From Typhlomys cinereus (lineage: Eukaryota > Chordata > Mammalia > Rodentia > Platacanthomyidae), in NCBI GenBank assembly GCA_023101885.1, contig JALPQD010000406.1, positions 1,938,638 to 2,002,637 on the forward strand: 64,000 nt of DNA, written 5' to 3'. The position numbers were made by a program, and so were the translations under genes. Below are positions 1-13,685 of the stretch, piece after piece. The notes under the pieces are model-generated. The model did no database searches and was not told the origin of the DNA. It saw nothing but the letters and a program-made list of their open reading frames with translations. Numbering within the stretch: position 1 is the stretch's first letter; each line of letters opens with the position of its first letter.

Positions 1-1039
1 AATACCCTACTTATTTAAAGCAGCATGGACCAAGATGTTTGCTATCACCACATTTGGCTATATAAATTCAAACTAATGAAGGTTAAATAGAATTTAGATG
101 AGATTCTCAGTTACACTAGTTACATTCCGAGTGCTCAGAAGCACACATGGTGAATGTGCTGGCACACAGAGATAGAGAACATTTCTATCACCATAGGAAG
201 TGCTTACCGGTAGTGCTGACTTAATGTAATAAGTACAGTTTTCCAATACTGAGACATATGTACTTATTACCTAAGTGACAAGAATCATAGATAAGTCCAA
301 CATGGACTACAAAATGAAATATAAACAAAAGGACTAGAAATTCTAAGAATGTCAACTTTCTCCTGATAAATACTGAGTTAATCAGTCTGAACATTTTGAC
401 ATTACTCACTTGATATGGTCATTTAATTTTTTATACTTTTTTGTCCCTTTCATAATTTCACATTTCTAGAATAATTAGCCGATTTAGGAGAGGAAAGTTG
501 CTCTTTCAATTTATTGTAGAAAGTATTGCTATTTTCAGACCAAGGCCATTTAATGGCCTCTGTTTATCATTTTTGTGGCACTGGTACCTAGCATGCATTC
601 AGTTACTGTAGAGGGAAGAAGCCTCTCTTCCAGCACTAACTGAAGATCATTCAGCATCTGCTTCAACACTTACATTGGCAAGAGATTTACCACCTCAGAA
701 GGGAAAGCATTCCATTTTTAACAGCTCAGTTTAGAAAGAAGTTACTTCATTACAGAAAATCCAAATTTACCTGCTTATGTAACTCCCATTAATCTTATGT
801 TTTGTCAGATAAAGTTGAAGAGAAGAAACTTGTTACTTTTCCATGCAAAAGCTTTTGAAATTCCTGCAGGTGACGATAAGTCTTATTCTACCAATTATCC
901 TTGTGCAGTATCACTGTCCAAATCCCCCTTTGTCCTTTTGTAACTTTGCAGTGCCTCAGTAGATGTAACATTTAAAATATGGCATTTTCTTCCAGCTGTT
1001 CTGATCAGTGCAGAGAACCATGGGAGCCACCCTTAACTC
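1..1039. other. unassigned AT-rich sequence
   Basis: I see no gene, RNA gene or repeat that I can name here. The only open frame is short, ends in AT-rich sequence and has no domain-like composition, so I treat it as chance. Confidence 0.5.
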
Positions 1040-1400
1040 CATGGAGTATACTTCTATTGATGATGCCCAAGATTCCATTAGCTTTTCTTGGCACTCCCAT
1101 CACAGGATGACTCATAGTCCACTTAGAATCAACTAAGAGGTCCCAAGTCTTTAAGATGAGACATTGTCAAATCATGACTCCTTTGTCCTTGGCTTTTTGA
1201 GCTGATTTCTTGTATCTCAGTGGAAGGTTTCATTTCATGCTGATGGCTTAAATGTATTGTTTTCATCAGTCAAGATTTTCTAAGCTCTGATGTTGTCAAT
1301 CATCTAGTACATTAACTATTAGTTAAATTGTGTGCATCATACAAACATAACCCATACATCTACATCAAAATCATTGATTGAAAGTCATAGGCAATACATT
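1040..1400. mobile_element. possible ancient CR1/L3-type LINE remnant
   Basis: Several short blocks keep the order of a known CR1/L3-like mammalian repeat. Near 1072 there is a 'cattagcttttcttggc' block, then a 'gactcata' block and one resembling 'gtccact...aactaagaggtccc'. A 'tttcat' stretch precedes the final 'catctacatcaaaatcattgattg' region, which resembles the 'gtcattgataaaaatg' block of that family. The match is judged by eye from remembered sequence and is highly diverged. Orientation is not certain. It could be unique sequence that matches by chance. Confidence 0.4.
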
Positions 1401-4400
1401 CTAAAGGTGATATTCATGTATTATAATCTTGTCAAATTATTACATTTAGAACCATTATGTAGATCTAACTACACATTTAATGCTAATCTTTTGTTGTATA
1501 ATAGTAAGTAAAAAGAGATCATAAAGTGTGACTAAATTATCACCAATTGAAGAATTATGGAAAGATTTGAAATCCACCTGCAATCTGCTCATTCCAAAGC
1601 CTTCCTCTTACCACATGACATCATGACATCTTCGAGTAAAGGTCAAGCTTATTAGCCTGGCATTTCCAGCATAGTTATCTATTCTGTTCCTAGAAATTAA
1701 AAAATTGCAAAAAGCCATAAACAATGTAAATTCTTTTTCTTAGCATTCCAGTAAGCTGCCAATAAACTTGCACAAAAAAAAAAAAAACCTTTGGTGTAAA
1801 ATAGCCTTGCTTTTTAGAATGCTTCTCAGTCATTCCACATTCTTCCAATTCTTTGCAGCACATTGAACTTTCAGCAGCCTACTTAGCAAAAAAAAAGTCA
1901 AATTCATAAATCTTTATATTTTAATACATCATTTGAATGCTTTTAGTAACTTGGATATCCCCAAAGTGAATTTTTTGTAAATAATTTCCATTTCAGCATT
2001 CATAGTTCATGTGTTACATTTAGAAACATATACAGTAGTGGCTATTTAAATCACTAAAGTCTAGAGGTGATTAAAAGTATAATCACTGCAAATCTTGTCA
2101 GGTAAAAGAAAGTTGTCCTCTTGAAGTTCAGTAGTTTGATGGAGACAACTCAATGTGACTATTTTATTCAGTACTTTCTGAATGAAACAACACTGTGACC
2201 TTCATGGAATAACCTCTTCCAAATCATTTTTAGAGATAAAGATATAGACTGATTTACTTTGCAGAATTTGCTCTTAAAATATCTAATATTTCTGCTTTCA
2301 TTTAGAAAAACTGAAATGGATTTTTATGAAAATTTCCTTTTTCCATAGACAAAAAGCATTCACAATAGGAACTGAATCCATCCTATCCAATAATAAATTT
2401 TCTTCACGTGAGTAAAATCTGAAATGCATCATGTGTATACTCTTGAGACATAATTAGTTACATATTATTTTTGATGAAAATTTATAGCAAAGTGCTTCCC
2501 AGAAGCCATAAATCTCAAATAATTCACTTCAATAGTAGCTCTTCTATGTTCAAACTACAGGCATATACATTCTCTGTTTAGATATTGTTTTGATATGATT
2601 GTCTTAGTTTTCCTTTCTGTAATTACAAATGTATATAAAAATAAGAGAAAATAGAAAAGGTATATCTGCCTTGAATGTGCTTGGAGAGGAAACTAGATTA
2701 TTTCACATCTAAGGGTGTTGTTCCAGGTTGATGCTTCTTGAAGCTGATTAAAATTTCAAAAAATATCTAGATGCATAACACTGAGATAGTGTGATGATTA
2801 TTGCTCTCACATAATTTTCACTGTAGAAGATCCTAAAAAAATAATTTATTGGAATGTGTAGTATTATGTGAGCGCATGTGCATGCTGAGAATAACAAGCA
2901 GATGAGTCATTTCTTTGGCAGCTCTTGGAAAAATTCAGAAGTTAAAAAATTCTTTGCCCTATTTCTCACACACAATTAGCTTTTTCTCTCCTGAGTTCTC
3001 ACTCTGAGTTCTTTCTAAATTACAAGACTAGTCCTCACATTCCAGAGTGCAATAAAATTCCTGGAATTAGAGTTTTCAGTATTCTCTACTCAATCTCTCC
3101 TGCATTGTTTTTACAAGTCTCCATAGGTGTCTGTTAATTTCAAAAGGAAAGTGGGAAGGAAGATAAGACTGTTCAATAATGAATGTTCATGTCTGCCTTC
3201 TAATGATCAGTGTCAGAAGCCCTATCTACTAGGTTCAATTGTTTGACCCTCTTATCTATGCAGGTCACTGTGCAAATGTGTCAGTCATAGATATTGATTA
3301 AAGAGGCCAAGTTGTCCAAATTCGTGTCCTTGCAGGAGCTCAGTTCTCTAATCACAGAGAGGCATACTACAATATATTTCAACAAATCGTATATGCGTTT
3401 TCAATCTCTTCTGCTTTTTAAATGGCCTTACAATGCTATGGGATTGTCATGGAATCCTCAGTAGCATTATCTGTTGTTCCTCACTGCTAAGAATGTTCAG
3501 ATACTTTCAGGGATTACAATAATGTATATCACAAAAGGTACAGGATTATGTTATTCATAAGTGTAACCACCCATGGACTGACAAGAAAGAACAGTGGTCT
3601 TATTATGCAAACAGCATCCATGATATGCAAATGAACATAAACAAGACTGAACACAAACCTCCAGAATAATGTTTACTGATATGTCCTTAAAAATCCCTTT
3701 CATAAAACCATATTTCTGTCTTTTCCAGAAAAAAAAATAAGAAAACATTAAATAAGTTCAAGGATGAATGCATGGGAGTTTATGTTTTCTCTCTTGCATT
3801 TTGAAAAGAATCCACTATATAATCTTATTCTGATTATTTGATTTATATTCTCTCAAGGCCATTACTGCCTGCTGGCATCATTATAGGCTTGTGTAAGGTT
3901 TATATGGTGTCTCTTTTAATTGCTTAAACTAATCTATTCAATAACTGCAAATCTAATACACACTGGAGCAGGAAGCCCATAAATTCTACCCTTCAGATGT
4001 GTCCTTGAACACATGTCTGTCCTGATGGAAAGCAGGAACAAAACAAGAGCAATGAAATGAATGTGTTTTCAAAGATTATATCTCAGAGATCTTAGCACAA
4101 AATCCATTTTAGTTAAAGAGAATACAATCAAAGAATCTCTCCTCCTTCCAAAATTTCATGAGGAATCATTCATCTTCAAAACTGTTGTTGAGCAGTTATG
4201 TGTAAGGTAATATGGAGTTATTAAAGGTCATTTGGCTGTGATGCCATTTTAAATTTTATTTTGTTTTTTTTTCCCCCATTTAATGCAAACTTTCTTAGCA
4301 CCAAAGGGGAAAATTAAGTTGGGATTTACATTTCTTCTTATATATGTGCTGTAAGAGTAATCCTGTTTTCCCATCAAATCTATAATTAAAGACCCACAGA

Positions 4401-5040
4401 GTAGCAGAAGGAAAATGAAAGGCAGTTTCCATAAAGCCCAAAGAAGACTAATACTTTTTTTTCACAAGTCTTTTATCTGTGTACCATATCTATTCTTTTT
4501 GGTGGCCTGTATTAACTCTATACTGTAACCTAGTACTGCAATCTACAAGAGAACAATTCCTAAGCAAAATAAATAATAATGAATTCTTCCTCCCCAACCC
4601 CATATACGATACTTCTTAATTCCTTTTTTTTTATTCTCAAACTACGGGGGCATCCATTACAATAAGTGTTGAAATAACTGATCTCTGGTCTCGTTGAGGT
4701 CTATTGCAATTTTCAAAAATACTCTTCTGAAATCCTGGTTCATCAGCTCATTTATTTTTCACAGAAATGTTTTGACACCGTTTTAATCTTTATTGCATTG
4801 ATAGAGAAACTCTGAAACAGGTTTTGGCAACCAGACAGTGTCAAGATCAACTAGAGTCATTGCTAATTCTAATTGAAATGAGAGCTCAGTGACTCACTTG
4901 AGTACTTGCCCCCTCCATCCTTCCTTTGACACATTACAAGACAAAGGAGTAACACTAAGGTAGAAGATGAGTCACTCTCTTTTCCTGCCCTTGTAGTTCC
5001 TACATCTTTATCTTACACAAGATAAAAAGACAAGTTGTTT
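1401..5040. other. unassigned AT-rich sequence
   Basis: A 14-base A run lies at about 1773-1786. Otherwise I see no gene, SINE, LTR or DNA-transposon signature. The one open frame (3551-3748, minus) is short and of low information. Confidence 0.5.
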
Positions 5041-5055
5041 CAGAGATTCTCAGTT

Positions 5056-5065
5056 CTCTCTCTCC

Positions 5066-5118
<53 letters not shown>

Positions 5119-5156
5119 TATGTGTGTATACACATCTATATATGTATATATATATA
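5056..5156. repeat. compound microsatellite (CT)n-(TA)n-(CA)n-(TA)n
   Basis: A run of CT dinucleotides passes into TA, then CA, then a mixed TG/TA palindromic end. It is not obviously the tail of a SINE. Confidence 0.95.
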
Positions 5157-6240
5157 ATTTCTTCTATTATATTTCTTCAAAATAATGCATAACACAATTG
5201 AATGTGACCATACTTTAAAGTTGTGACCTCACTTTCATTGAAATCAGGTTTTCACTGCATTGCAGCATGAAGGGGGAATTAGCTCTCCAAGCACCTTCTG
5301 ATTTTTTTCTTCTTGAGCTTTCCCCAAGGCAAAGAACTCATGTCTAATTCCTCAGCACTAACGTAACCTCTTTACTTTAATTACCAACACTCCATATTAA
5401 AAGCTACAAAGCCTTTAGACATGTTTAGTCCTTCAGAAATCTATAAGGTTCACTTTTACCTTTTTGCCCTTTCTCATAATGTAAGAGACAAGCTAGGACA
5501 AAAGCAAACTACCAATTAAATAGATACCACACCACAACTGTTTAATTAAAAACAAAAGCTCCTGAGACCGACTTGTGTTCCATGGCCAGATACAAAAAGA
5601 CAATGACTGTAGTGATAAGCTGTGATGCAGAGTGATGGAAGGACAGGGCACTGGCTGACACTGACAATCATCGTGGCCAATGAATGATGCTACAGGAGTA
5701 TGGGCAACACCAATACTCTTTGTCATACAATCTGGTAAGTATGAAAATAAATTATGAAGATCAGGCTGCTACCTCTAATTATTAGTTTACATTTTATTCA
5801 TATATTTTCACTTTTAGACAATCCATTTTGACACGATACAAATGTAGGCTTTAGTGTGTAATCAATAACATAAGAAGGATGTAACATCTACTATGAACTA
5901 TCTTTTACATTTTACCTATTTATATGACTTCTTATCAGATCAGATAGATGACAAGTCAATATTTAAAGCATAATATATAGGATTTAGTTACCATTAAACC
6001 CAAAAAAAACTCCAACAGAGTAATTATTTTCCTTCTGAAACATTTATAAATGGACAAGTGCTTACTTGCTGAGGATTAGTCTATTTAGAGTAGAATAACC
6101 GGTATTTTGATTAGCAGGCTTATGAACACTATAACATGACATTGCAATGGAAGCAAATATGCAATTAAGGAAGCCATTTTTCAAGCTTCCATTTTAAAAT
6201 CCTTTGTTTCAACTTACAATTTTATAACTGGTCTTCTTCT
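5157..6240. other. unassigned sequence
   Basis: No repeat family or gene recognised. A short minus-strand open frame (5493-5726) has no recognisable features. Confidence 0.5.
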
Positions 6241-6243
6241 GCC

Positions 6244-6245
<2 letters not shown>

Positions 6246-6318
<73 letters not shown>

Positions 6319-6388
6319 GGAGAAAGGCAGGGAGAGAGGGAGAGGGAAAGGAAGAGGGAGAGGGAGAGAGAAAGGGAGAGAGAGAGAC
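6246..6388. repeat. compound microsatellite (GT)n-(GA)n
   Basis: About 21 GT units are followed by roughly 95 bases of interrupted GA/GGA purine repeat. Open frames here on both strands simply translate the dinucleotides (VCVC, RERE, LSLS, HTHT) and are not genes. Confidence 0.97.
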
Positions 6389-6475
6389 TGAGTTTCATTA
6401 GGGTTGCCTGCCCCAGTATGTGCCCAGCTATTTGCTGTCATGTTATAGGGAACAAAATGAAAAGAAAGGCAGACA

Positions 6476-6592
6476 AAGCATGATACAGCTGCAATCACAG
6501 CACTTAGTATTCTGAGGCAGTAGGATTGTGATGTCAAGGAACTGAGCTAACATGGAACACAATCTCAAAATGAAAGAAAAAAATTAATTCCT
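6476..6592 (+). mobile_element. B1 (7SL-derived) SINE fragment
   Basis: The order of blocks matches B1: a 'gcatgatacagctgcaatc' stretch, 'cagcactta', 'gaggcagtaggattgtgatg', 'tcaagga', and an 'aatctcaaaatgaaag' end running into an A tail. It is clearly diverged from the consensus (roughly a quarter of positions by eye). B1 supports a rodent genome. Confidence 0.7.
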
Positions 6593-7409
6593 GAAATATT
6601 TATTTTCTAAATAACAACAATTACACTTTAAAGAAAGCATTAAATACACATGGACAAATTCTTTGTGGTATAGGTTATACGCCTAGCTTTTTCACAAAAC
6701 ACATTGGTTCCATGATAAAATATTTTTGGTTTCAAGCAATTGACCTTAACCCCACATTTGAGAAACAAAGCCCATTGTGGAATGACACTCTGTGAAGTCT
6801 TTATGCCAATTAGGATTCAAAGGCAGCTTCACGGTGAAATTTTACATTGTGCAGTTTAATTATGAGCAACTGAACATGCAGTACAATGTGAACTATTCAC
6901 CTCTCTGCAACAGTGTTATGACATAACCTTGCTTCAATAAGACAGTTTTAACCACATAGTAGTTAAATGACTTTTGATATGACACTAATAAAAGCCTGTC
7001 TGATGTTCAAAATCCTTAAGCTTTTGCTCCTTTGTTTATTTTGAAGATATTAATCATGGTACTAAACTAATAAAAGAAAATTGTGGGTTTAGCATTTCCA
7101 TTAAAAAGTCCATATCTTTACCATGAGCTAGCAGATGAATCCCCACAATGCGTCCCTGTCTATCTTCATGGTGTCTAGAGTCAACAGAAGAAATGGAGAG
7201 GCAATGCTAAAATGTAAAAATAGCTATCACCTTAGCTTAATCAATTATAACTGCCAGAATTTTTTAACACTATAACATTTTCTCAATCATAGATAAATGT
7301 TAATATAAAATGAATTATTAGGTGAAGGTGAAGCAACCTATTCATTAGCCAAGCTACTTTAATGGATTTCTTTTTGGTTAGGGTTAGAATTGATGGTTAA
7401 CATTGATTC
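6593..7409. other. unassigned sequence
   Basis: AT-rich and without a recognised repeat or coding signal. Confidence 0.5.
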
Positions 7410-7615
7410 TATATTATTATGTGTTAGATACTATCTTCCAAAGTGATTCATCTGTCCGACGTTACTACACCTAAGCATCACTCCATCAAGTATAGAGGTT
7501 ATTTCCATTCTATATCACCGAAACAAAAGTGCAGATATGTAAAGTAACTTTCCCAAGTTAATCTAGTGGCTGAAATGAGATACTATGAACAGAACATGCT
7601 TTTACCCAATTTGCC
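7410..7615 (-). mobile_element. MIR SINE remnant
   Basis: Reverse-complement MIR pattern: a 'tgtgttagatactatcttcc' start, then the core-region analogue 'aagtgcagatatgtaaagtaactttcccaag' seen in pieces, then 'ctagtggctgaaatgagat'. These correspond to the antisense '...gaggttaagtaacttgcccaag...ctagtaagtggcagag' of MIR. Old and diverged. Confidence 0.55.
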
Positions 7616-7799
7616 AATATGGGGTAAATACCATTTGGAAGTTGAAAATTATTTCTGAGCAACTCAAAATCTCTTATAGATGGCAAACAGCTTTATTTAG
7701 AGTAACAAAAAATAGATGTAAATGTATACTGGGACAAAGAAATTGAAAAACCACTAGACAGTCATTTCTGTATTTTTAAATTCTCATATAGCAAAGCAA

Positions 7800-7965
7800 A
7801 ACTTCATCAAGTATGTTCTATGTGCCAGGAACTAAAAAAACAATAGGTACCAGGAATATAAAAATAATGTACTTGACCTTGGGGGAGATCTTAGTGTAAG
7901 AAAGGAAACAGGAATAATTGCAATAAGATATAGTGAGAAGTAATACATTTATGTAGCAACGGCTG
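7800..7965 (-). mobile_element. L2 LINE 3'-end remnant
   Basis: A 'ttctatgtgccaggaact' block lies near 7814. It is followed by 'ataggtaccaggaatataa', 'gacct...gggggagatcttagtg' and 'caataagatata'. This is the order found in antisense L2 3' ends ('tatgtgccaggcact...ggatacag...gggggagacagacaataaac'). Confidence 0.5.
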
Positions 7966-10900
7966 TGATACCATCCTTTTCCCACAGCAACTGTACAAAG
8001 AATGAAAAGCAATATATTGCAAAGTAAAACTTGAAATGCAATTCAGTAATCAGCGAGATACAGTTGATTACATGAAGCAGTCTATAAGAGTGAATTTTTG
8101 TTACACCTGAAAATAAAACCTGAGATTGATAGGAATAAATTGGGTTTTAAGTATTTCTTCTCAAAGAAGGGGCATGCACCACTTGAAATAGACAATGGCT
8201 TTTATCCTTTCATGAAAATTTTACAGAGCGACTACTGCCTATTTTCTACTTCAGTCCTTGTTGTAGATATCCTTTCCTTCCCCACAAACTTTCACAGGTA
8301 AATTGGTTTTTCCAGTTGAAACATTCTTCATTCATCTGTTTGAAATATTGTAATGAAATGTTGGTCATTTATGTTATAGAATTTCTAGAAAGAAATACCT
8401 ATATGACATAGTAATAAAGTAGTCACATTGAAAAACACAGAAATTAGTTATGTTTCTAAGATAAGCCAGATGCCTCATATGTGTGGGAGATCTGAGGATG
8501 ACTATACAAGACCTCTTTGTTCTAAACTCATTTTCTCTATGAGATACTTTCATTATATGATTTTTTAAATCATTTTAACAATGATTCTTTTTAATCTCAA
8601 ATGGTATTCTAAGAAAAAGAATAACACTCTTTTTAAGACACACACTTTATTCCCATACGTGCTAAGTTTTATTGGGACAAGCAATCCTGTAAACTCTCCA
8701 AAGCTCAGGACCAATAGGGACAATAGAAGTCAATATTGAAACAGGGAATAGTACGAGGTGGTAAAGCTGCCAGGCTGAATGTCATAGAAACCAAGGCGCC
8801 AAGCAGACACTGTCATTTGTACAGCTTATATCTATTCAGAGAAAAACACAAAATCATTTTTTCTGTAATCATCAGGAAAAGTACAAATGCAATGATAGAA
8901 AAAGTGAGGAAGACTTATGTTATTTTTTTACCTTTCACATAATTGTGTCTTCATTGTATCTTTTGCAAGGATATGTGCAAAAGCAAGAAATTGAGTATGA
9001 CATTTAATGATCTAAACCAAATTTTCCATTTTTATTTTTTATTTAAACATCTCCCCAAATCCAAAGAACAGATTTTGTCCCTGCTTCAAAGATCTAGACA
9101 CTTTGTGTCTACAATGTTCAATCGACTTTTTCTGCTCATTGGAAACCTAGATTTGGAGCAGCCATTTTATTTCTCATTCATTAATTCATTTTTAGATCTT
9201 TGACATTTTGTTCAGTAACTGCACTCTGGATTCCTTGATAATTTCTGTAGAGTATATGTTTTATAGACTAGACACTCCAGGAACCTTGTGCAATGTTTTC
9301 TGAAGAAGAAAAATCTAACCTGCAGGGTGTGTGCAACACAGTAGTGTCAGCCTTTATGCCAGCTTCGAAAGCACTGCAGCATGAGTCATAGGCTGTGCTA
9401 TAAACGATAACATATGCCTGGAGAAGTCAGAGCCGCGGGGTAACATGGAAGTGCCCAGATCGCAGCTGTAAGCACACAAAGAAAGTTTTGATGCTTGTAC
9501 TCCTATCCCTCCTTCCCATCAGAAACAAAAAGGATGACTACTTAAGATTCTGTTGTCTTAAAGGCTTTATTAAATTATTGCCCAAGGTAGGAAAGGGACA
9601 TTATTGTCTACATATGTTTGCCAGAATCATGCAGCTTCTCTATTCTGGCTTTCCTAGCAGGTGTCTCTTTAAGTCCTTATTCTAAATGGAACACAACTGG
9701 GAAACATCAAAAAGGGCACTGTTGACAACTGTCATAGCAGGTTCCAGCTTGAATAGAAACTGAGCAGAAGGTCTCTCTCCAGAGCACTTCAGATCGCTCT
9801 AATAGTAGCATTATTTCCACCAGGAACTGCACTTCCAGCAGAAAGAAGTGCTGGGTGCTTCTGCTGCAATCTGATCTTCTCCCTGGAAATGTTCCATGGC
9901 ACCAGATTGCCATAGAAAATACACCATGAGAAACAGAAGTCTGCATTTAATGGAAAAGATGCAATATTTGAAGGAAGATGACCAAGTTATATGTCAAAAT
10001 GCCAAGGGAAAATATGACAAATTGATACTTTTGAGAATACCTCTATAATAGTTTTTGAAACACTCTAAAGCACATCCATAACATAAGAAAAACACCAATA
10101 AAATTGTCCAAAATTTTCACTAAATTAGTGCATGAAAGAGTAATTTACTAAATGATGATTTTTGATGCATAGGTTCAAATTACTGATATTTAAAATTTTT
10201 TCTCATATTTTGACACTTGCTCATTTTGGGTTCTCACATAGTTGTTATTGATAACAAGATTAAAGTTATTGTTACACGCTTTGTGTGTATAAGAGATATT
10301 GTTAGGTTGATCTATTCCTTTTCCAATATTATCCATCTGTAAAATAAAATCTATTGCAACTTTTGCATGATTAGGTGGAAAAAACATTATTTTCAAGCAT
10401 GGTATACTACAGGTTTCTGAAAGGTACCTGTTGCGTGTATATTTCTATTATGAATAAAATATTTATGAGATACAGCTGCAATCTATTTTAATTATTCTGT
10501 ATTATCCATAATTTTATCGTTCTCCTTTAATAGAAATTTGTAAATTATAGATTAGGCAGTCATTTACTGATCACTTTTCTCCCATTTCAAGCAGCTAATT
10601 ATATCCTACAAGGAAAATGTTATGCATTAAGAAACAAAACTAAAAATATTTATACTTATAAAGAAAATAGACACTTGTACATTTAAACAATACTGAAAAA
10701 TTGTTGTGTGTTCTTATTGTGAATTTTCATATTCTGTCCTGGCTGTCTCCACCATCAAAAGAGCTATAGGCACAGTATTATCTCTATTTTTTGTGTAAGT
10801 TACAAACATGAAGTAGATATAACATAATTTACTGAAGGAAAAAAATCAAGCCTCCATAATAATAAAGTTACAAACTGTGGAGTTTCTACCTTCTTTCTGT

Positions 10901-11440
10901 GCTTCTGTCTTATGGTTCATGGAGATATAAGCTCCAGAAAAATTTTCTTCTGTAGTAATTTACCACATACGCATAACAAAAGTTTTAATAAGCAACAGAG
11001 TAGATAACATGGCATTTGCCTCAAAATTATCTGTCTGGTAATGTCATACTCATTTTAGCTTGTGTTAGTGTATTCAATGATATTTGTATGGAACATTGCA
11101 TACCATATTTCCCAGAATGAATCCCTGAGACTAAGTGATGCATTAGTCTATGTTTGTGTCTTGATGCCCTTGTTGGATCCCTGAAATTGAAAAGAAAAAA
11201 TTTATCCTTGCTTAACAGGTATCAGTTTGTCAGTTTGTCCAAAATGTCCATGACTTAATTATCTTGCCTTTTACTAAGGAATCCTCAGTCTTTTACTATA
11301 ACAAAACACCAATGCCCAGGTATACAGTTTATAGTGACTAATGTTCTATGTATCTATGTATTATAGATCACCACAAAGTATTGTGTCTATTATCATTAGT
11401 TCTGATCTTTCTATCAATTTGTTCCATATAGAAATAACTG
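7966..11440. other. unassigned sequence, weak MIR-like piece
   Basis: About 3.5 kb without a recognised gene. A short 'attatctctattttttgtgtaagtt' region near 10780 faintly resembles antisense MIR, too weak to call. The stretch near 9300-9480 is richer in GC than its flanks and holds an AP-1-like palindrome (atgagtcat, 9381-9389), but I cannot assign a function. Confidence 0.45.
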
Positions 11441-11547
11441 GCAAATAATTATTCAATTGTTCTTCCTCTCAAACTTTCTAGCCTCATCTAATCCACTAAA
11501 AATTTCTTTATTTTGGAAATATATTCATGGAAACACACATGCACACA

Positions 11548-11586
11548 AAACCTCTCTCTCTCTCTCTCTTTTTCTTTCTCTCCTCA
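11548..11586. repeat. (CT)n microsatellite
   Basis: Short CT-rich run with interruptions. Confidence 0.9.
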
Positions 11587-11735
11587 TCTCAAGAACTCAA
11601 AAGCAACCTAAACATCAGAATATGTACAGAAATTTTATAGCATGGAAACGGAATCAGGGACTCACCTTGTCTAAAGTGCTAATTTATTTAAATTAAAATA
11701 AATATTTATTATTAAGGGAAATACATTCCCGAAAG

Positions 11736-11738
<3 letters not shown>

Positions 11739-11785
<47 letters not shown>
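11739..11785. repeat. (TG)n microsatellite
   Basis: About 22 uninterrupted TG units flanked by unassigned AT-rich DNA, with no SINE head seen on either side. Confidence 0.97.
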
Positions 11786-11786
<1 letters not shown>

Positions 11787-12370
11787 GAGGCAGTATCTTT
11801 GGGACAAATTTTTCTGTCTTCAGATGTTAATTTGAAGGTGGCTTCCAGCAAACTAAGGAGATCTCCTGCTCCCTCTCGGTATTAGAACCTTTATTACAAT
11901 TTTCAGTCATATATTTTTGATTACTACTTACTTAAACCCATGTCAATCCCTAAATTTTAAGAATTATGACAGTTTTGTTTGCCTTTGGTTGTTACCAATT
12001 TATATCCAACTCTCTGCATAACGGTTGTCACTCAGCAGGCGATTACTAAATATTTGCAGTTAAATATTTCCCCCAAAGGCTTTAAGAAGTGAAGAACATT
12101 AAGGTGACCTTCATTCAAAATCACAACAAAACAAATAAAAATATGTAAAAAGACATCCTGCTTCCAAGCTGTTTTAGAAGCTATATTTGTTCTTTCCTTT
12201 CTAGTTAGTCTTTGCATGGTGTTTATTACATAAGTTCAGAAGTTTGCTATAAGTGATCTAGTTTAAAAGTATGCTGTATTGTAGGTGTTGCCTTTAACGA
12301 TTATTTCCAGAAAATGGGAAAATACAAAAAGATGTGATCTCTACATGTGTGCTGTGGTACATGACCGCTC
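11786..12370. other. unassigned sequence
   Basis: No gene or repeat recognised between the TG and CT microsatellites. Confidence 0.5.
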
Positions 12371-12377
12371 TATTTGT

Positions 12378-12486
12378 CTCCTCTTTCTCTCTGTCTCTCT
12401 CTCTCTCTCTCTGTTTCTCTGTCTCTCTGTCTCTGTCTCTCTGTCTCTGTCTCCTCTGTCTCTGTCTTTCTCTCTCTCCCCCTTTC
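12378..12486. repeat. (CT)n/(TCTG)n microsatellite
   Basis: CT runs interrupted by regular TCTGTCTC units. It continues into a pyrimidine-rich stretch to about 12660. Open frames here translate as SLSL or RERQR and are simple-repeat artefacts. Confidence 0.95.
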
Positions 12487-12739
12487 ACTCAAAAGCCTTT
12501 TAGGCATCTTTCTAGCTTCTGCTAGGAAGGCCTAGAATTTTTCCCCTTCCTACCCACTACCCTCATTTCCCACTTTCTTCATCCACACACCTTTCTCCCA
12601 CCACTCCCTCTCTTTATCCATTCTGCTCTGTCTACTCCCACTTTCCCCTCCTGTCCCTCTGCTTCTGTGTTATCACAAGACTCCCTTTGCCGTGCCTCTG
12701 TTGGTAAAGGAGTCAGATTTCTGTTGAAATTTATGTGAC

Positions 12740-13685
12740 TTTAAAGTTGGTAAAGTTGTAAAAGAACCAAAAAACAAAAATTACACACCAAGGAGATAAA
12801 CAGCGCAGTTAGAAAATGGGCCTTTTTGCTTAAAAGAAAATTTTTGTAGGACCAAATTAAAATGTCTAACAAATTCCTTAAAGAATGTTCTACCTCCGTA
12901 ACCATTAGGGTAGTGCAAATCAAAAACTACCCTGTCAGAATTGATAAAATCCAAAACACATTCAAGAACAAATGTTTGAGAAGATGAGGGAGGAAATGAA
13001 CCCTCTCACATTGTTGGTGGAAATGTAAACTAAAAAAAAATTGTTCTAGAGATCAATATGGTGTTTCCTAAAAAGTAAGAATTGAAATACAGTATGATCC
13101 AGCCATACCACTCCTTGCAATATTTCCTATCAATGTATCATCTTACTATAGACACACATGTTCATCCATGTTCATTGCAGCTCTATTCACAATAGCAAAT
13201 CATGGAATCAGTCTAAATGCCTAGTAGTAGACAAATAAATAATGAAAATGTGGTACATATGCGCAATAGAATACAATTTAGTTATTAAGAAAAATGAATG
13301 AATGAAATTCACTGGTAAATGTATAGACCTGGAAGAAGTTATACTGAGAGATGTATCCAAGACAAAGAAAGACAGATGTTGCATCTTCTGTCTTTTAAGT
13401 GAAACCTAGTACCAAGCCCTCAAAACGAATATGCTTGAGGGGAAATTTCTATAATGTCCACTATAACTTCAAAGAAGCATAACTTGGTGGATAAATGGAA
13501 AATGACCCTAAAAGAGTGGAGACAAAAGAGCACAGTTAAATAGATAAATGAGACCACTATGGAAGAAAACCTTAAGAGAAGGGAAGTAAGGTGATAAGCC
13601 TTAACAAGGGTTAAGGGAGGGAAAAAATAAAATAATACATTAAATAAGCTGTAACAGTAGAAGTTAAAAAATGCTGTAGTACTTT
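12740..13685 (+). mobile_element. 5'-truncated LINE-1: ORF2 C-terminus and 3' UTR
   Basis: This is the last part of an L1 reverse-transcriptase ORF (ORF2) with its 3' UTR. The upstream part carries DNA equivalent to the 'agaaaatgggc ... catcagggaaatgcaaatc' region of mammalian L1. From 13090 the plus frame reads QYDPAIPLL, the conserved L1 C-terminal motif. About 20 codons on it reads MFIAALFTIAN, another hallmark. Stops and frame breaks follow, so it is a dead copy. The 3' UTR ends in purine-rich and A-rich DNA (13615-13680). The 5' part, with the endonuclease and most of the RT, is missing, as is usual for truncated insertions. Confidence 0.88.

Noticed and set aside
6214..6537. 107-codon minus-strand frame and its plus-strand partner
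   Set aside because: Most of the codons come from the (GT)n-(GA)n microsatellite.
9360..9480. Possible enhancer with an AP-1-like site
   Set aside because: A single 9-bp match is expected by chance in 64 kb. No further evidence can be read from the sequence.
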